From Desulfotruncus arcticus DSM 17038 (GTDB lineage: Bacteria > Bacillota > Desulfotomaculia > Desulfotomaculales > Desulfallaceae): a stretch of DNA of 64,000 nt. The stretch lies in NCBI RefSeq assembly GCF_900113335.1, contig NZ_FOOX01000013.1, forward strand, positions 62,001 through 126,000. The letters are read 5' to 3'. The notes beneath the pieces were generated by a model. The model had not been told where the DNA came from. It worked only from the letters and a program-made list of their open reading frames with translations, and searched no databases. The stretch's first letter is position 1. Each line of letters starts with the position of its first letter. Shown here in pieces: positions 24,724 through 33,546 of the stretch. Position numbers and translations under genes: made by a program.

Positions 24724-24978
24724 CTAGATGGCTTTTACATTTTCAAACATGGCCACGGCACAGCTTCTGCATACAAGCTTGCCACGGTAATGCTGCACGT
24801 CGGCGGCGTTGCCGCAGAATACACAAGCCGGCTCGTATTTTTTCAGAATGATTTTTTCGTTGTCTACGTAGATTTCGAGCGCATCTTTTTCATCAATGCC
24901 CAGGGTGCGGCGTAATTCAATGGGTATAACTACGCGACCCAGCTCGTCCACTTTTCTTACAATACCAGTTGATTTCAT
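24724..24978 (-). CDS. abrB: AbrB-family transition-state regulator
   Basis: Swapped-hairpin DNA-binding protein. Residues 1-50 match the AbrB N-terminal domain (STGIVRKVDELGRVVIPIEL, then RRTLGI); the 84-residue product ends in a two-CxxC zinc ribbon (CVFCG ... CRSC) that replaces the multimerisation domain of B. subtilis AbrB and is common in Clostridia. GGGAGGG precedes ATG. As in B. subtilis it lies between rsmI and metG on the opposite strand. Confidence 0.93.
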   Translation of the reverse strand: MKSTGIVRKVDELGRVVIPIELRRTLGIDEKDALEIYVDNEKIILKKYEPACVFCGNAADVQHYRGKLVCRSCAVAMFENVKAI

Positions 24979-25159
24979 TAACTATCCCTCCCAAAATTAT
25001 ACACTACATAATTCGACATAAAGTGATTATGTTGCACAAGTAAATGGTACCAATGATGTAATTAAAAGTCAACGTTTTTTTGAGAAATTTTGGTTAATTA
25101 TGCATAAAAATTTATTGTTTAGGGAAAACTTGACAAGATACAGGTTTTTAATTAAAATT

Positions 25160-25451
25160 TCCTTGTTAAAGGCGATGAAGGAGAAGAGTAAATCCGGAAG
25201 ATCCGTTCAGAGAGCGGGGCAAGGTGAGAGCCCGCCGGATGGTTCGGGTTGAATATGGCTTCCGAGCCGTCGGCTGAACAAATTTTATTGTGTTTAATTA
25301 GGCCGCACCGGGTTAAGCACCGTTATCAGTCTTGGGGTATCGGGAATTTACGTTCCCTGTGCCTTGCAAAGGCTTTATTCCGGCCGGGATAGGGCAAAAT
25401 AAGGGTGGTACCGCGGATTATTCCGCCCCTGGGTTTCCAGGGGCGTTTTTA
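25160..25451 (+). promoter_or_regulatory. T-box leader (methionine) of metG
   Basis: Leader RNA that senses uncharged tRNA. Stem I base (GAAGGAGAAGAGTAA), the AGAGAGCGGGGCAAGGTGAG region, a specifier loop GAAT-ATG-G with Met codon ATG at 25255-25257, the T-box AGGGTGGTACCGCGG at 25402-25416, and a terminator CGCCCCTGG/CCAGGGGCG with T run at 25424-25451 are all present. Uncharged tRNA-Met should stabilise the antiterminator and allow metG transcription. The stretch 24979-25160 is an AT-rich promoter region without a gene. Confidence 0.95.
25424..25451 (+). terminator. T-box attenuator
   Basis: CGCCCCTGG-GTTT-CCAGGGGCG followed by five Ts; competes with the antiterminator that includes the T-box. 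Confidence 0.92.
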
Positions 25452-25475
25452 TTTAACTTTAGGAAGGAGTTTATC

Positions 25476-27032
25476 ATGTCTGACAAGAAGACTTTTTACA
25501 TTACCACACCTATCTATTACCCCAGCGACAAGCTGCATATCGGCCACGCCTACACTACAGTGGCCGCTGACGCCATGGCCAGGTATAAAAGGCTTACCGG
25601 CTATGATGTTTGGTTTTTGACCGGTTCGGATGAGCATGGCCAAAAGATAGAACGTTCAGCCCGGGAACGGGGACAAACGCCACTGGAATACGTCGATAAA
25701 ATAGTGGCCGGTTTCCAAAACCTGTGGCAAAAATTAAATGTCAGCAACAATGATTTTATCAGGACCACGGAAGAAAGACACAAGCGTGTGGTGCAAAAGA
25801 TTTTTCAAAAGCTTTATGATCAGGGTGATATCTACAAGTCAAGTTATGAAGGCTGGTATTGCACTCCCTGCGAAACTTTTTGGACGGAAGGCCGGCTTGA
25901 AGAAGGTAATTGCCCGGACTGCGGGCGCCCGGTGGAACTGCTGAGGGAAGAAAGCTATTTCTTTAAAATGTCCAAGTATGCCGACAGGATGTTGAAGCAC
26001 ATTGAAGACAACCCGGATTTTATCCAGCCGGTTTCCCGGCGCAATGAAATGGTCAGTTTTATTAAAAGCGGGTTGGAAGACTTATGCGTATCCAGAACTA
26101 CTTTTGATTGGGGCATCCAGGTGCCCTTTGACCCAAAGCATGTCATCTACGTTTGGGTTGACGCTTTGACTAATTACATCTCCGCCCTGGGTTACGGGGA
26201 AGAGCATGATGAACTGTATCAAAAGTATTGGCCTGCGGACATTCACCTGGTGGGTAAAGATATCGTACGCTTTCACACCATTATCTGGCCGATGATTCTG
26301 ATGGCTGTGGATCTGCCGCTGCCCAAACAGGTGGTGGGGCATGGCTGGCTGTTATTGGAAAGCGGCAAGATGAGCAAATCCAAGGGTAATGTGGTGGACC
26401 CGCTGGTACTTATTGACAAATACGGCGTTGATGCGATCAGGTATTATTTGCTAAGAGAATTGCCATTTGGCGCTGACGGCTATTACTCGGAGGAGGCCCT
26501 GGTGCATAGAATTAATCAGGACCTGGCCAACGATTTTGGCAATTTGTTCAACCGCACCTGCGCCATGGTATATAAATATTTTAAAGGACAACTGGAGGCG
26601 CCCGGTGCGCCGGAGGGGCCGGACGCTGAGCTGATTGAGCTGGCGGAAAAAACCCCCGGGGCGGTGGAAGACTTGATGGAACGCAGAGAAATCTCCAACG
26701 CCCTGGCGGCAATACTGCGCCTGGCAGGCAGGGCCAATAAGTATCTTGAAGAAACGGCTCCCTGGGCGCTGGCCAAAGACCCCGAAAAACAAGGCCGGCT
26801 GAATACCGTGCTATATAACGTGGCTGAAGTGCTGCGTATCGCCACGGTGATGATTACGCCGTTTATGCCGGGACTGCCGGGCCGGGCCTGGCCGCTGCTG
26901 GGGATGGAGGACCGCCCCGAGCTGCAGGGCTGGGATTCCCTGGAGTGGGGCAAATTGCCCGGGGGTACGGTGCTGAAGCGCGGTGAGCCCTTGTTCCCGC
27001 GTATTGACCCTGCGACCTTGGAGGTTGAATAG
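25476..27032 (+). CDS. metG: Methionyl-tRNA synthetase (short form)
   Basis: Class I synthetase charging tRNA-Met. The HIGH motif (HIGHAYT, near residue 20), a zinc knuckle (CTPCETF...CPDCGR, near 130-150) and KMSKSKGNVV near residue 300 are present. At 518 residues it ends after the anticodon-binding helical domain and lacks the C-terminal Trbp111/EMAPII-type dimerisation domain present in B. subtilis MetS (about 660 residues). ATG 25476 has AAGGAG upstream. The T-box leader controls it, and tatD follows without a gap. Confidence 0.97.
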   Translation: MSDKKTFYITTPIYYPSDKLHIGHAYTTVAADAMARYKRLTGYDVWFLTGSDEHGQKIERSARERGQTPLEYVDKIVAGFQNLWQKLNVSNNDFIRTTEERHKRVVQKIFQKLYDQGDIYKSSYEGWYCTPCETFWTEGRLEEGNCPDCGRPVELLREESYFFKMSKYADRMLKHIEDNPDFIQPVSRRNEMVSFIKSGLEDLCVSRTTFDWGIQVPFDPKHVIYVWVDALTNYISALGYGEEHDELYQKYWPADIHLVGKDIVRFHTIIWPMILMAVDLPLPKQVVGHGWLLLESGKMSKSKGNVVDPLVLIDKYGVDAIRYYLLRELPFGADGYYSEEALVHRINQDLANDFGNLFNRTCAMVYKYFKGQLEAPGAPEGPDAELIELAEKTPGAVEDLMERREISNALAAILRLAGRANKYLEETAPWALAKDPEKQGRLNTVLYNVAEVLRIATVMITPFMPGLPGRAWPLLGMEDRPELQGWDSLEWGKLPGGTVLKRGEPLFPRIDPATLEVE

Positions 27033-27806
27033 ATGTCATTGGAGCTGTTCGATACTCATACGCACTTATACGACGAACAGTTTGCGGGTGATTTGGAAGA
27101 TGTGTTTGGCAGAATGGCTGATGCCGGCGTTACCCGGGCATTGTCTATAGCTTTTGACCTTAATTCCTCAGCGGAATCTATAGCTATGGCCGCAAGCCGG
27201 CCGGGTATCCGGGCCTCTGTGGGTATTCATCCCCATGATGCGGAGGAAGTTCCTGCGGATTACCTGGCCAGGCTGGCTGAAATGGCCCGCCGGCCGGAAG
27301 TGGTTGCTCTGGGGGAAATGGGGCTGGATTATTACCGCGACCTATCCCCAAGGCCGGTACAGCAGAATGTGTTTCGGGAGCAGTTGGCCCTGGTCCGGGA
27401 ATTGAACATGCCGGTAATTATTCATGTGCGGGATGCTTTCGGCGATTTGCTGGAAATACTGTGCCAAGACGGCATAAGCCCGGCGGGCGGGGTAATGCAT
27501 TGTTTTAGCGGCAGCTGGGAGGTGGCCCTGAAATGTATGAAAATGGGCTTTTATATTTCACTGGCCGGGCCGGTAACTTTTAAAAATGCGGTAAAATTAA
27601 AAGAAATTGCCGCCCGGGTGCCGCTGGACCGTCTGCTGATTGAAACCGACTGTCCTTATCTGGCGCCGGAGCCCCGCCGCGGCCGCCGCAATGAGCCTGC
27701 CTACGTCCGTTATGTAGCCGAGCATATTGCAGAACTGCGTGGGGTTGGTCTGGAAGTGATAGCACAAAACACTACCGCCAACGCCATTAAATTATTTCAA
27801 ATTTAA
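27033..27806 (+). CDS. tatD: TatD-family metal-dependent deoxyribonuclease
   Basis: TIM-barrel hydrolase of 257 residues. Metal-ligand motifs are DTHTHLYD (residue 7), GIHPHDAEE, GEMGLDYYRD, IHVRDAFG, HCFSGS and ETDCPYLAP. GGAGG for this gene lies within the end of metG, and its ATG directly follows the metG stop, implying coupled translation. Confidence 0.96.
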   Translation: MSLELFDTHTHLYDEQFAGDLEDVFGRMADAGVTRALSIAFDLNSSAESIAMAASRPGIRASVGIHPHDAEEVPADYLARLAEMARRPEVVALGEMGLDYYRDLSPRPVQQNVFREQLALVRELNMPVIIHVRDAFGDLLEILCQDGISPAGGVMHCFSGSWEVALKCMKMGFYISLAGPVTFKNAVKLKEIAARVPLDRLLIETDCPYLAPEPRRGRRNEPAYVRYVAEHIAELRGVGLEVIAQNTTANAIKLFQI

Positions 27807-27838
27807 ATAAATTAAAAAAGAATGGGGGGGATTCGAAC

Positions 27839-28375
27839 TTGGCCAAAGAGACAAAGGGGCTGGTGCTGGTCTTTACCGGTAACGGCAAGGGAAAAACCAC
27901 TGCGGCTTTAGGGATGGCCCTGCGCGCCTGGGGGCAGGAGATGAAAGTGCTGGTGTTGCAGTTTATTAAAGGTGGTTGGAAATACGGCGAATTAATCGCT
28001 GCGGAAAAGCTGGGACCAAATTTTGAGATGCGTCAAATGGGAGAGGGTTTCATCAAAGATACCGGCGGTAACGGACTGGAAGCCCACCGCGCCGCTGCGC
28101 AAAAGGCGTTGGTTCAAGCTGCGCAGGCTGTGCGGGCCGGTGAACATGACCTGGTGATACTGGATGAAATAAATTACGCGTTATCGTACGGGCTGGTGGA
28201 TTTAAAGGATGTTTTGGAGATAATCAAATCCAAGCCACCGGAGATGCATCTTGTGCTAACAGGGCGCAACGTGGCTGACGAGGTGGTGGAACTGGCTGAT
28301 CTGGTTACCGAGATGCGGGAGATAAAACACCCCTTTGCTGCCGGTATACCGGCCCAAAAGGGAATCGAGTTTTAG
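27839..28375 (+). CDS. cobO: Cob(I)yrinic acid a,c-diamide adenosyltransferase (CobO/BtuR type)
   Basis: Transfers adenosyl from ATP to the cobalt of corrinoids to make coenzyme B12. The 178-residue product has the P-loop GNGKGKTTAALGMALRAWG, FIKGGWKYGEL and VILDEINYALSYGLV plus the VTEMREIKHPF end of the CobA/CobO family. TTG 27839 is nine bases after GGGGGG. No other cobalamin gene is nearby and no cobalamin riboswitch is seen; the gene interrupts the usual tatD-yabE order. Confidence 0.94.
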   Translation: MAKETKGLVLVFTGNGKGKTTAALGMALRAWGQEMKVLVLQFIKGGWKYGELIAAEKLGPNFEMRQMGEGFIKDTGGNGLEAHRAAAQKALVQAAQAVRAGEHDLVILDEINYALSYGLVDLKDVLEIIKSKPPEMHLVLTGRNVADEVVELADLVTEMREIKHPFAAGIPAQKGIEF

Positions 28376-28389
28376 TTGATCAACAATTT

Positions 28390-28418
28390 CAGCTGCCCCG
28401 GGGCGGCTGTTTTTTTTT
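28390..28418 (+). terminator. Terminator after cobO
   Basis: CAGCTGCCCC / GGGGCGGCTG stem followed by nine Ts. The ~245 bp from here to yabE contain no gene I can support. Confidence 0.9.
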
Positions 28419-28665
28419 AAATTTCCCAGGCAACCGGGCCAAGGAGGGAGGGATACGCTGCCTGTCCCTGCTGCTGTGTTTTTTAAAATCTCCCAGGGAG
28501 TGGATATTTTGATACCTGCTTCATATATATAGAAAGGGCTGGTAAAAAATAAAAAATATATACTGGCAGGAAACAAACTGCAACTTAGCGAATTAATAAT
28601 ATTACCGCTTTGAAAGAGTTAAGTTGGACAGGTAGTTTGTTGTCGGTACTCTTTGGGAGGTAATA

Positions 28666-29667
28666 ATGAGCATTAATGGAAAAACGGTAAACAATGCGGC
28701 GGCCGCCAACTTGGCTGTTGGCCGCGTAGCGGCAGCTGCCGCGGCGATTTTAATTCTGTTGACTTGCAGTATCATAACCTATCATGCTTCCAAAAAAAAT
28801 ATAAACCTTGTGATGGACGGAAAACAGATTGAAGCAAAAACTTTTGCTTCCGATGTTGACGGCCTGCTCAGTGAGCATAACGTCAGGCTGGGGGAAAAAG
28901 ACAGGGTTTATCCCGGGGTATCGGAAAAGCTGGAAGACAACATGACTGTCACAGTAAGAAAGGCTGTACCGGTTACTTTACAGGTAGCGGATCAAAGATC
29001 ACAGGTGATTACGTCCGCTGCTACTGTCGGTGAGGTGCTTGAAGAAAACGCTATTACATTAAATAAACTTGATATCGTCAATCCCGCGGTTGATCAGCCG
29101 GTTGAAAAAGGCTTGGAAATACAAGTAGATAAAATAACAACCAGCGTTATTGAAGAAAAAGTTTCGATACCTAATAATATCAAGCGCGAGCAAGATAACA
29201 GCCTGGTTAGCGGCATAGTCAGGATTATTCGGGAAGGCCGCCAGGGATTAGCTATTAAAAAATGGGAAATTGTTTTGAAAAACGGTAAGCAAACCGAAAA
29301 ACGACTGCTGGCCAGCAATATTGTGCAGCAGCCCGTGGATAGGGTTGTCAGAATAGGAACGCTGCAAACAGTTTCCCGGGGCGGCAACCAGATTAGATTT
29401 TCCAAAGCTTTTAGCATGGTTTCAACTGCATACACCCATACAGGTAGAAACACTCGCACCGGTATTGCGCCGAGGGTGGGGGTGGCGGCGGTGGACCCCT
29501 CTGTAATACCACTGGGCAGCAAGCTTTACGTTGAGGGCTACGGCTATTGCCAGGCGGCGGATGTAGGCGCTAAAGTCAAAGGGAATCGGATTGACGTGTT
29601 TATGGATACCAGAGGCCAGGCTTTACAATGGGGCAGGCGAAATGTAAATGTATACTTGCTTAATTAA
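28666..29667 (+). CDS. yabE: YabE-like cell wall protein with G5 and 3D domains
   Basis: Membrane-anchored or secreted muralytic-type protein related to resuscitation-promoting factors. The 333-residue product has an N-terminal hydrophobic segment (about 18-40), two DUF348 repeats with the FASDVDGLLSEHNV and AATVGEVLEENAI starts, a G5 domain (near 155-235) and a C-terminal 3D domain with the three conserved aspartates in AVDPSVIPLG, AADVGAKVKG and IDVFMD. ATG follows GGGAGG. Gene order tatD-yabE-ksgA is as in B. subtilis except that cobO is inserted and rnmV is absent. Confidence 0.93.
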   Translation: MSINGKTVNNAAAANLAVGRVAAAAAAILILLTCSIITYHASKKNINLVMDGKQIEAKTFASDVDGLLSEHNVRLGEKDRVYPGVSEKLEDNMTVTVRKAVPVTLQVADQRSQVITSAATVGEVLEENAITLNKLDIVNPAVDQPVEKGLEIQVDKITTSVIEEKVSIPNNIKREQDNSLVSGIVRIIREGRQGLAIKKWEIVLKNGKQTEKRLLASNIVQQPVDRVVRIGTLQTVSRGGNQIRFSKAFSMVSTAYTHTGRNTRTGIAPRVGVAAVDPSVIPLGSKLYVEGYGYCQAADVGAKVKGNRIDVFMDTRGQALQWGRRNVNVYLLN

Positions 29668-29726
29668 AAAAGGGGGTAAAAAGCCCTCTTTTTTTGACTT
29701 TAGGATTAAATCGGTTAATATAATAG

Positions 29727-29770
29727 GTAAGGAGTCAGAATTAATCTGACTTCTGACTCCTGATTACTGG
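29727..29770. repeat. R1 dispersed repeat, copy c (compact)
   Basis: GTAAGGAGTCAGAATTAATC faces TGACTTCTGACTCCTGATTAC with almost no spacer, giving a compact imperfect hairpin between yabE and rsmA. Confidence 0.75.
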
Positions 29771-29787
29771 TAGAGCGGAGGAGAGCT

Positions 29788-30651
29788 ATGAGATCCCTGT
29801 CACCGGGTTTGGTTCGGGATTTGCTGGGCCGGTATAATTTCAGGATAAAAAAAGGTTTCGGACAAAATTTTCTCATTGATAATAATATAATTAAGAAAAT
29901 AGTGGAAGCTGCTGAACTTAAATCAACTGACACAGTGGTTGAAATTGGGCCGGGTCTCGGTTCTCTGACCCGCAGGTTGTCGGAAAGGGCGGGCAGGGTT
30001 ATAGCTTTGGAAATTGATCGCACTCTGCTGCCTATTCTGGAAGAAACACTTGGCGAATATGATAATGTAACTCTCATAGAAGCAGATGCTTTGAAAACTG
30101 ATTTTAACCGGGTGGTTGGGGAGTATTCCGGTCCCGTCGCGCAGTATAAAATAGTTGCCAATCTGCCTTATTACATTACGTCACCATTAATTATGCACTT
30201 TCTAGAAAACAGTTTTAATGTAAGCAGGATTGTCATAATGGTCCAGGAGGAGGTGGCCCGCAGGTTAACAGCAAAACCGGGAAGCAAAGAATACGGGGCA
30301 CTGACTATTGCCGTTAATTACTATGCCAGCGTGGAAACAGCATTCAGGGTTCCCCGAACGGTGTTTATTCCCAAACCGGAAGTTGGTTCGGCGGTAGTTT
30401 GCCTTGATGTACGGGATGGCCCTCCTGTTAGTGTTTTAAACAGGGATAATTTTTTTGCTCTGGTAAAAGCGGCATTTCAGCAAAGGCGCAAAACTTTGCT
30501 AAATGCCCTTAGCGCGGTGGACAGAGAGTATTCCAGGGAAGATTGGTTGGGTATGCTGGGTGAGGCGGGCATTGACCCCTCGCGCCGGGGAGAAACTTTG
30601 GACCTGGGGGAATTCGCTATTCTAGCTAATATTTATACCCATGACAAGTAA
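29788..30651 (+). CDS. rsmA: 16S rRNA dimethyladenosine transferase
   Basis: Dimethylates A1518/A1519 at the 3' end of 16S rRNA (kasugamycin sensitivity). The 287-residue product has GFGQNFLIDNNII, SAM motif I VEIGPGLGSLT, the acidic EIDRTLL, and the catalytic NLPYYITSP. GGAGAG precedes ATG. B. subtilis has rnmV directly upstream; here a repeat occupies that place. Confidence 0.97.
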   Translation: MRSLSPGLVRDLLGRYNFRIKKGFGQNFLIDNNIIKKIVEAAELKSTDTVVEIGPGLGSLTRRLSERAGRVIALEIDRTLLPILEETLGEYDNVTLIEADALKTDFNRVVGEYSGPVAQYKIVANLPYYITSPLIMHFLENSFNVSRIVIMVQEEVARRLTAKPGSKEYGALTIAVNYYASVETAFRVPRTVFIPKPEVGSAVVCLDVRDGPPVSVLNRDNFFALVKAAFQQRRKTLLNALSAVDREYSREDWLGMLGEAGIDPSRRGETLDLGEFAILANIYTHDK

Positions 30652-30676
30652 CTGTAACAAAAAGGAGATGGACCTG

Positions 30677-31147
30677 TTGGTCTTTATCAGCCCTTCTAAA
30701 GGGAGGCTTTCCTTTGAGAAAATGATGAAGGACATAACTGAATATATCAAAGGTTTGCCTTTATCATCGTATAAAATTATTATTGGCACGGATTCCATGG
30801 TCAGGGAAGAAACCTGTTTTATAACTGCAGTTGTTGTGCACCGTTTGGGTAAAGGAGCCAGGTACTATTATCGTAAAATAAAACATCGAAAAATTAAAAG
30901 CATCAGGCAAAAGGTTTTTTATGAAACGGCCTTAAGTCTTGAATTAGGTGGACAAATAGCCAAGGTTTTTTCTGAAAGCGGTTTTGCAGAGCTGCCGGTG
31001 GAAATTCATATTGATGTTGGTTTACAAGGGGAAACAAGGAACTTAATTAAAGAAGTAGTAGGTATGGTGACCGGCAGCGGGTTTCAGGCTAAAATCAAAC
31101 CTGAGGCTTACGGGGCCTCCAGTGTTGCAGATAAACATACAAAGTAA
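30677..31147 (+). CDS. RNase H-like DUF458 protein (YkuK family)
   Basis: The ~156-residue product begins FISPSKGRLSFEKMM and contains KIIIGTDSMVRE, a beta-strand with the conserved Asp of RNase H-like folds, and IHIDVGLQGETRNLI further on, the pattern of the YkuK/DUF458 family; biochemical role unknown. TTG 30677 has AAAAGGAG nine bases upstream; an in-frame ATG at 30641 overlaps rsmA by 11 bp and remains possible. A terminator follows. Confidence 0.82.
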   Translation: MVFISPSKGRLSFEKMMKDITEYIKGLPLSSYKIIIGTDSMVREETCFITAVVVHRLGKGARYYYRKIKHRKIKSIRQKVFYETALSLELGGQIAKVFSESGFAELPVEIHIDVGLQGETRNLIKEVVGMVTGSGFQAKIKPEAYGASSVADKHTK

Positions 31148-31162
31148 TAAAAGGTGATCGGT

Positions 31163-31198
31163 AAACCGTGTATAAAAACTTTTTTGCACGGTTTTTTT
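31163..31198 (+). terminator. Terminator after the YkuK-like gene
   Basis: AAACCGTG / CACGGTTT stem with a 16-nt loop and seven Ts. The following 240 bp up to 31438 are AT-rich, presumably the opuA promoter region, with no gene visible. Confidence 0.85.
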
Positions 31199-31438
31199 AT
31201 GTAATTAAAAATATAGCATCTGCCAGTTGATTTTTGAATGGCCGTGTGGAGAGATTCATCCGACAACTTAACTAAAAATATTAAGTTGTAAATTGATGTA
31301 TTTATAAGCATATTGCTGTTATTGTGGGAATAATCTAAAAATGCCCCGGAAATAAAGGAATGCCAGGATTTCATTTTGCTGAAATAATAAAGTAAACTAA
31401 AGAATAATCAGAAAAATGGAGGGAAATGGAGGGAATAG

Positions 31439-32476
31439 GTGGACATGCGGGAAAAAGGTTGGATTAAATTTATATCCGGTTTATTGGTCATTTTGGTAAC
31501 ATTTTTACTTGGTGGCTGTGCCGCTACTAATCAGAATCAACAACAGGCAGCCGACGAGCAAAAACCACAACTTATTTTTGCCGATCCTCAATGGGATAGC
31601 GTAGAATTTAATAATGCCGTGGCTCAATACATTATTGAAAATGGATACGGTTATCCAACGGATACCACCAGCGGATCTACGGCAATTACCTTTGAGGGTT
31701 TAGTTAACGGCGACATTGACATTTACATGGAAGTTTGGACAGATAACTTGCAGCCCAAATATGGAGAAGACGTAAAAAGCGGCGCTATCCAAGAACTTGG
31801 CGTTAATTTCAGTGACAATGCCCAAGGGCTTTATGTACCCACATATCTGATTAATGGTGATCCCGCCAGAGGTATAGAACCGCTGGCTCCGGATCTGAAA
31901 TCGGTACAGGACCTGCCAAAATACCAGCAGTTATTCCAGGACCCCGAGGACCCGTCTAAAGGCCGGATTTTCGGGTCTCCCGCCGGGTGGGAAGTTGATA
32001 AGATTCTTCAGGCAAAGATTAAAAACTATGAGCTTGATAAAAACTACAATTATTTTAGCCCCGGTTCAGACACAGCTCTTGCCACTTCCATAACTAAAGC
32101 CTATGAAGAAGGAACCCCCTGGCTCGGCTATTATTGGACACCAACTTGGATTATGGGTAAATACGATATGACTTTGCTTCAAGACACACCTTATAGTGAA
32201 GAATTGTGGGATGGTGGCTATAGATGTGCATTTCCTTCGATGAACATCACGATAGCTGTTAATAAGAATGTTCCCCAAAAGGCGCCGGATGTTGCAGAAT
32301 TTCTAAAAAACTATCAAACCAACAGTGAGTTATTGAGCAGCGCCCTGGCCTATATGCAGAAAAATGATGTCAAAGTGGATCAGGCTGCTATCTGGTTTTT
32401 GAAAAACAACGAAGATACCTGGACCAAGTGGGTTCCCGGCGACATTGCCCAAAAAGTTAAGGCGACACTCAAATAA
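31439..32476 (+). CDS. Glycine betaine/proline-type ABC transporter, substrate-binding lipoprotein
   Basis: OpuAC/ProX-type periplasmic-binding fold, exported and lipid-anchored: a signal peptide ends in the lipobox LLGGC with Cys at about residue 27. The 345-residue mature domain has GSTAITFEGLVNGDIDIYMEVW, typical of quaternary ammonium binders, and aromatic residues (GYYWTPTW) likely to form the cation-pi cage. GTG 31439 has GGAGGG at six bases. Permease and ATPase genes follow, but with repeat R2 copy B in the 200-bp gap. Confidence 0.9.
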   Translation: MDMREKGWIKFISGLLVILVTFLLGGCAATNQNQQQAADEQKPQLIFADPQWDSVEFNNAVAQYIIENGYGYPTDTTSGSTAITFEGLVNGDIDIYMEVWTDNLQPKYGEDVKSGAIQELGVNFSDNAQGLYVPTYLINGDPARGIEPLAPDLKSVQDLPKYQQLFQDPEDPSKGRIFGSPAGWEVDKILQAKIKNYELDKNYNYFSPGSDTALATSITKAYEEGTPWLGYYWTPTWIMGKYDMTLLQDTPYSEELWDGGYRCAFPSMNITIAVNKNVPQKAPDVAEFLKNYQTNSELLSSALAYMQKNDVKVDQAAIWFLKNNEDTWTKWVPGDIAQKVKATLK

Positions 32477-32541
32477 GATCTAATTACAGCTTCTAAAATT
32501 AGGACGAAGTCGCATGTTAAAATATCGGCTTTGTCCGCTTT

Positions 32542-32669
32542 TAATAAAGAAGACTTGGTTCAGGTGGGTTTTGACCCCACCTGAACCTTAGTCGCACTTA
32601 TTTCGAGTTTATCGCCGCTAGATTCCCGCCTATAGAGGCGGGAATCTTAGTGGCGATAAACGAGATAAA
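32542..32669 (+). repeat. R2 double-hairpin element, copy B
   Basis: The full 128-bp module (GGTTCAGGTGGG / CCCCACCTGAACC and GATTCCCGCC / GGCGGGAATC) in the gap between the binding-protein and permease genes of one operon. It is in the opposite orientation to copy A. The AAAGGGG ribosome binding site of the permease begins at its right end. Confidence 0.9.
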
Positions 32670-32679
32670 GGGGTAAAAA

Positions 32680-33531
32680 ATGAATCAATTTCCAGAATTT
32701 CTGAACATAAATATTGGGCAATATGTTGAAGATTTTATAACATGGCTGATGCATAATTTTGGAGGATTCTTTCACGCAGTTTCATCCGGTATTTTATGGT
32801 TTCTTCTGCAAATGCAGAATTTAATGTTTTTTATACCCTGGTGGCTGGTATTGCTCATAGTATTCTTGATCGGATGGAAAGTTAAAGACCTGACGTCCAG
32901 TATTATCTATACTCTTTTAATTCTTTTGGTAGGGGCGTTTGGCCTTTGGGATTCCATGCTGCTAACCCTGTCCATTGTCATAACTGCTGTTGTAATTTCT
33001 ATGCTGCTGGGAATTCCCCTGGGTATTCTCATGGCTTATAATAATGTATTTAATACTTTTATGCGGCCAATTCTGGATGGCATGCAGACGATGCCCAGCT
33101 TTGTGTATTTGATTCCCGCTCTATTGCTTTTTGGGATGGGTAAAGTACCGGCAGTATTTGCCACAATGATTTATGCGATTCCCCCCGTTATTCGCTTAAC
33201 CGATTTGGGCATCCGCAATGTTCCAAAAGAAATGGTCGAAGCCGCTCATTCCTTTGGCTCTTCCAACTGGCAAACTCTGATCAAGATTCAGCTTCCCCAG
33301 GCCCTGCCCACAATTATGACCGGGATCAATCAAACAATTATGATGGCGCTGTCCATGGTTGTAATCGCATCCATGATTGGAGCTAAAGGATTAGGGCTTG
33401 ACGTGCTGGGGGCAATTCAGCATATTGATATTGGACAAGGTTTTGAAGCCGGCATTAGTATTGTCTTTCTGGCTATTATTATAGATAGGCTGTCACAATC
33501 CGTTGCCACGCGATTTAAGTATCCGGAATAG
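32680..33531 (+). CDS. Glycine betaine/proline-type ABC transporter, permease
   Basis: Membrane subunit of 283 residues with an N-terminal re-entrant region and about six or seven helices. The EAA loop contacting the ATPase is EMVEAAHSFGSSNWQTLIKI near residue 185, followed by QLPQALPTIMTGINQTIMM as in OpuAB/ProW. ATG follows AAAGGGG. Confidence 0.93.
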   Translation: MNQFPEFLNINIGQYVEDFITWLMHNFGGFFHAVSSGILWFLLQMQNLMFFIPWWLVLLIVFLIGWKVKDLTSSIIYTLLILLVGAFGLWDSMLLTLSIVITAVVISMLLGIPLGILMAYNNVFNTFMRPILDGMQTMPSFVYLIPALLLFGMGKVPAVFATMIYAIPPVIRLTDLGIRNVPKEMVEAAHSFGSSNWQTLIKIQLPQALPTIMTGINQTIMMALSMVVIASMIGAKGLGLDVLGAIQHIDIGQGFEAGISIVFLAIIIDRLSQSVATRFKYPE

Positions 33532-33546
33532 GAGTATAGTCAAAAA

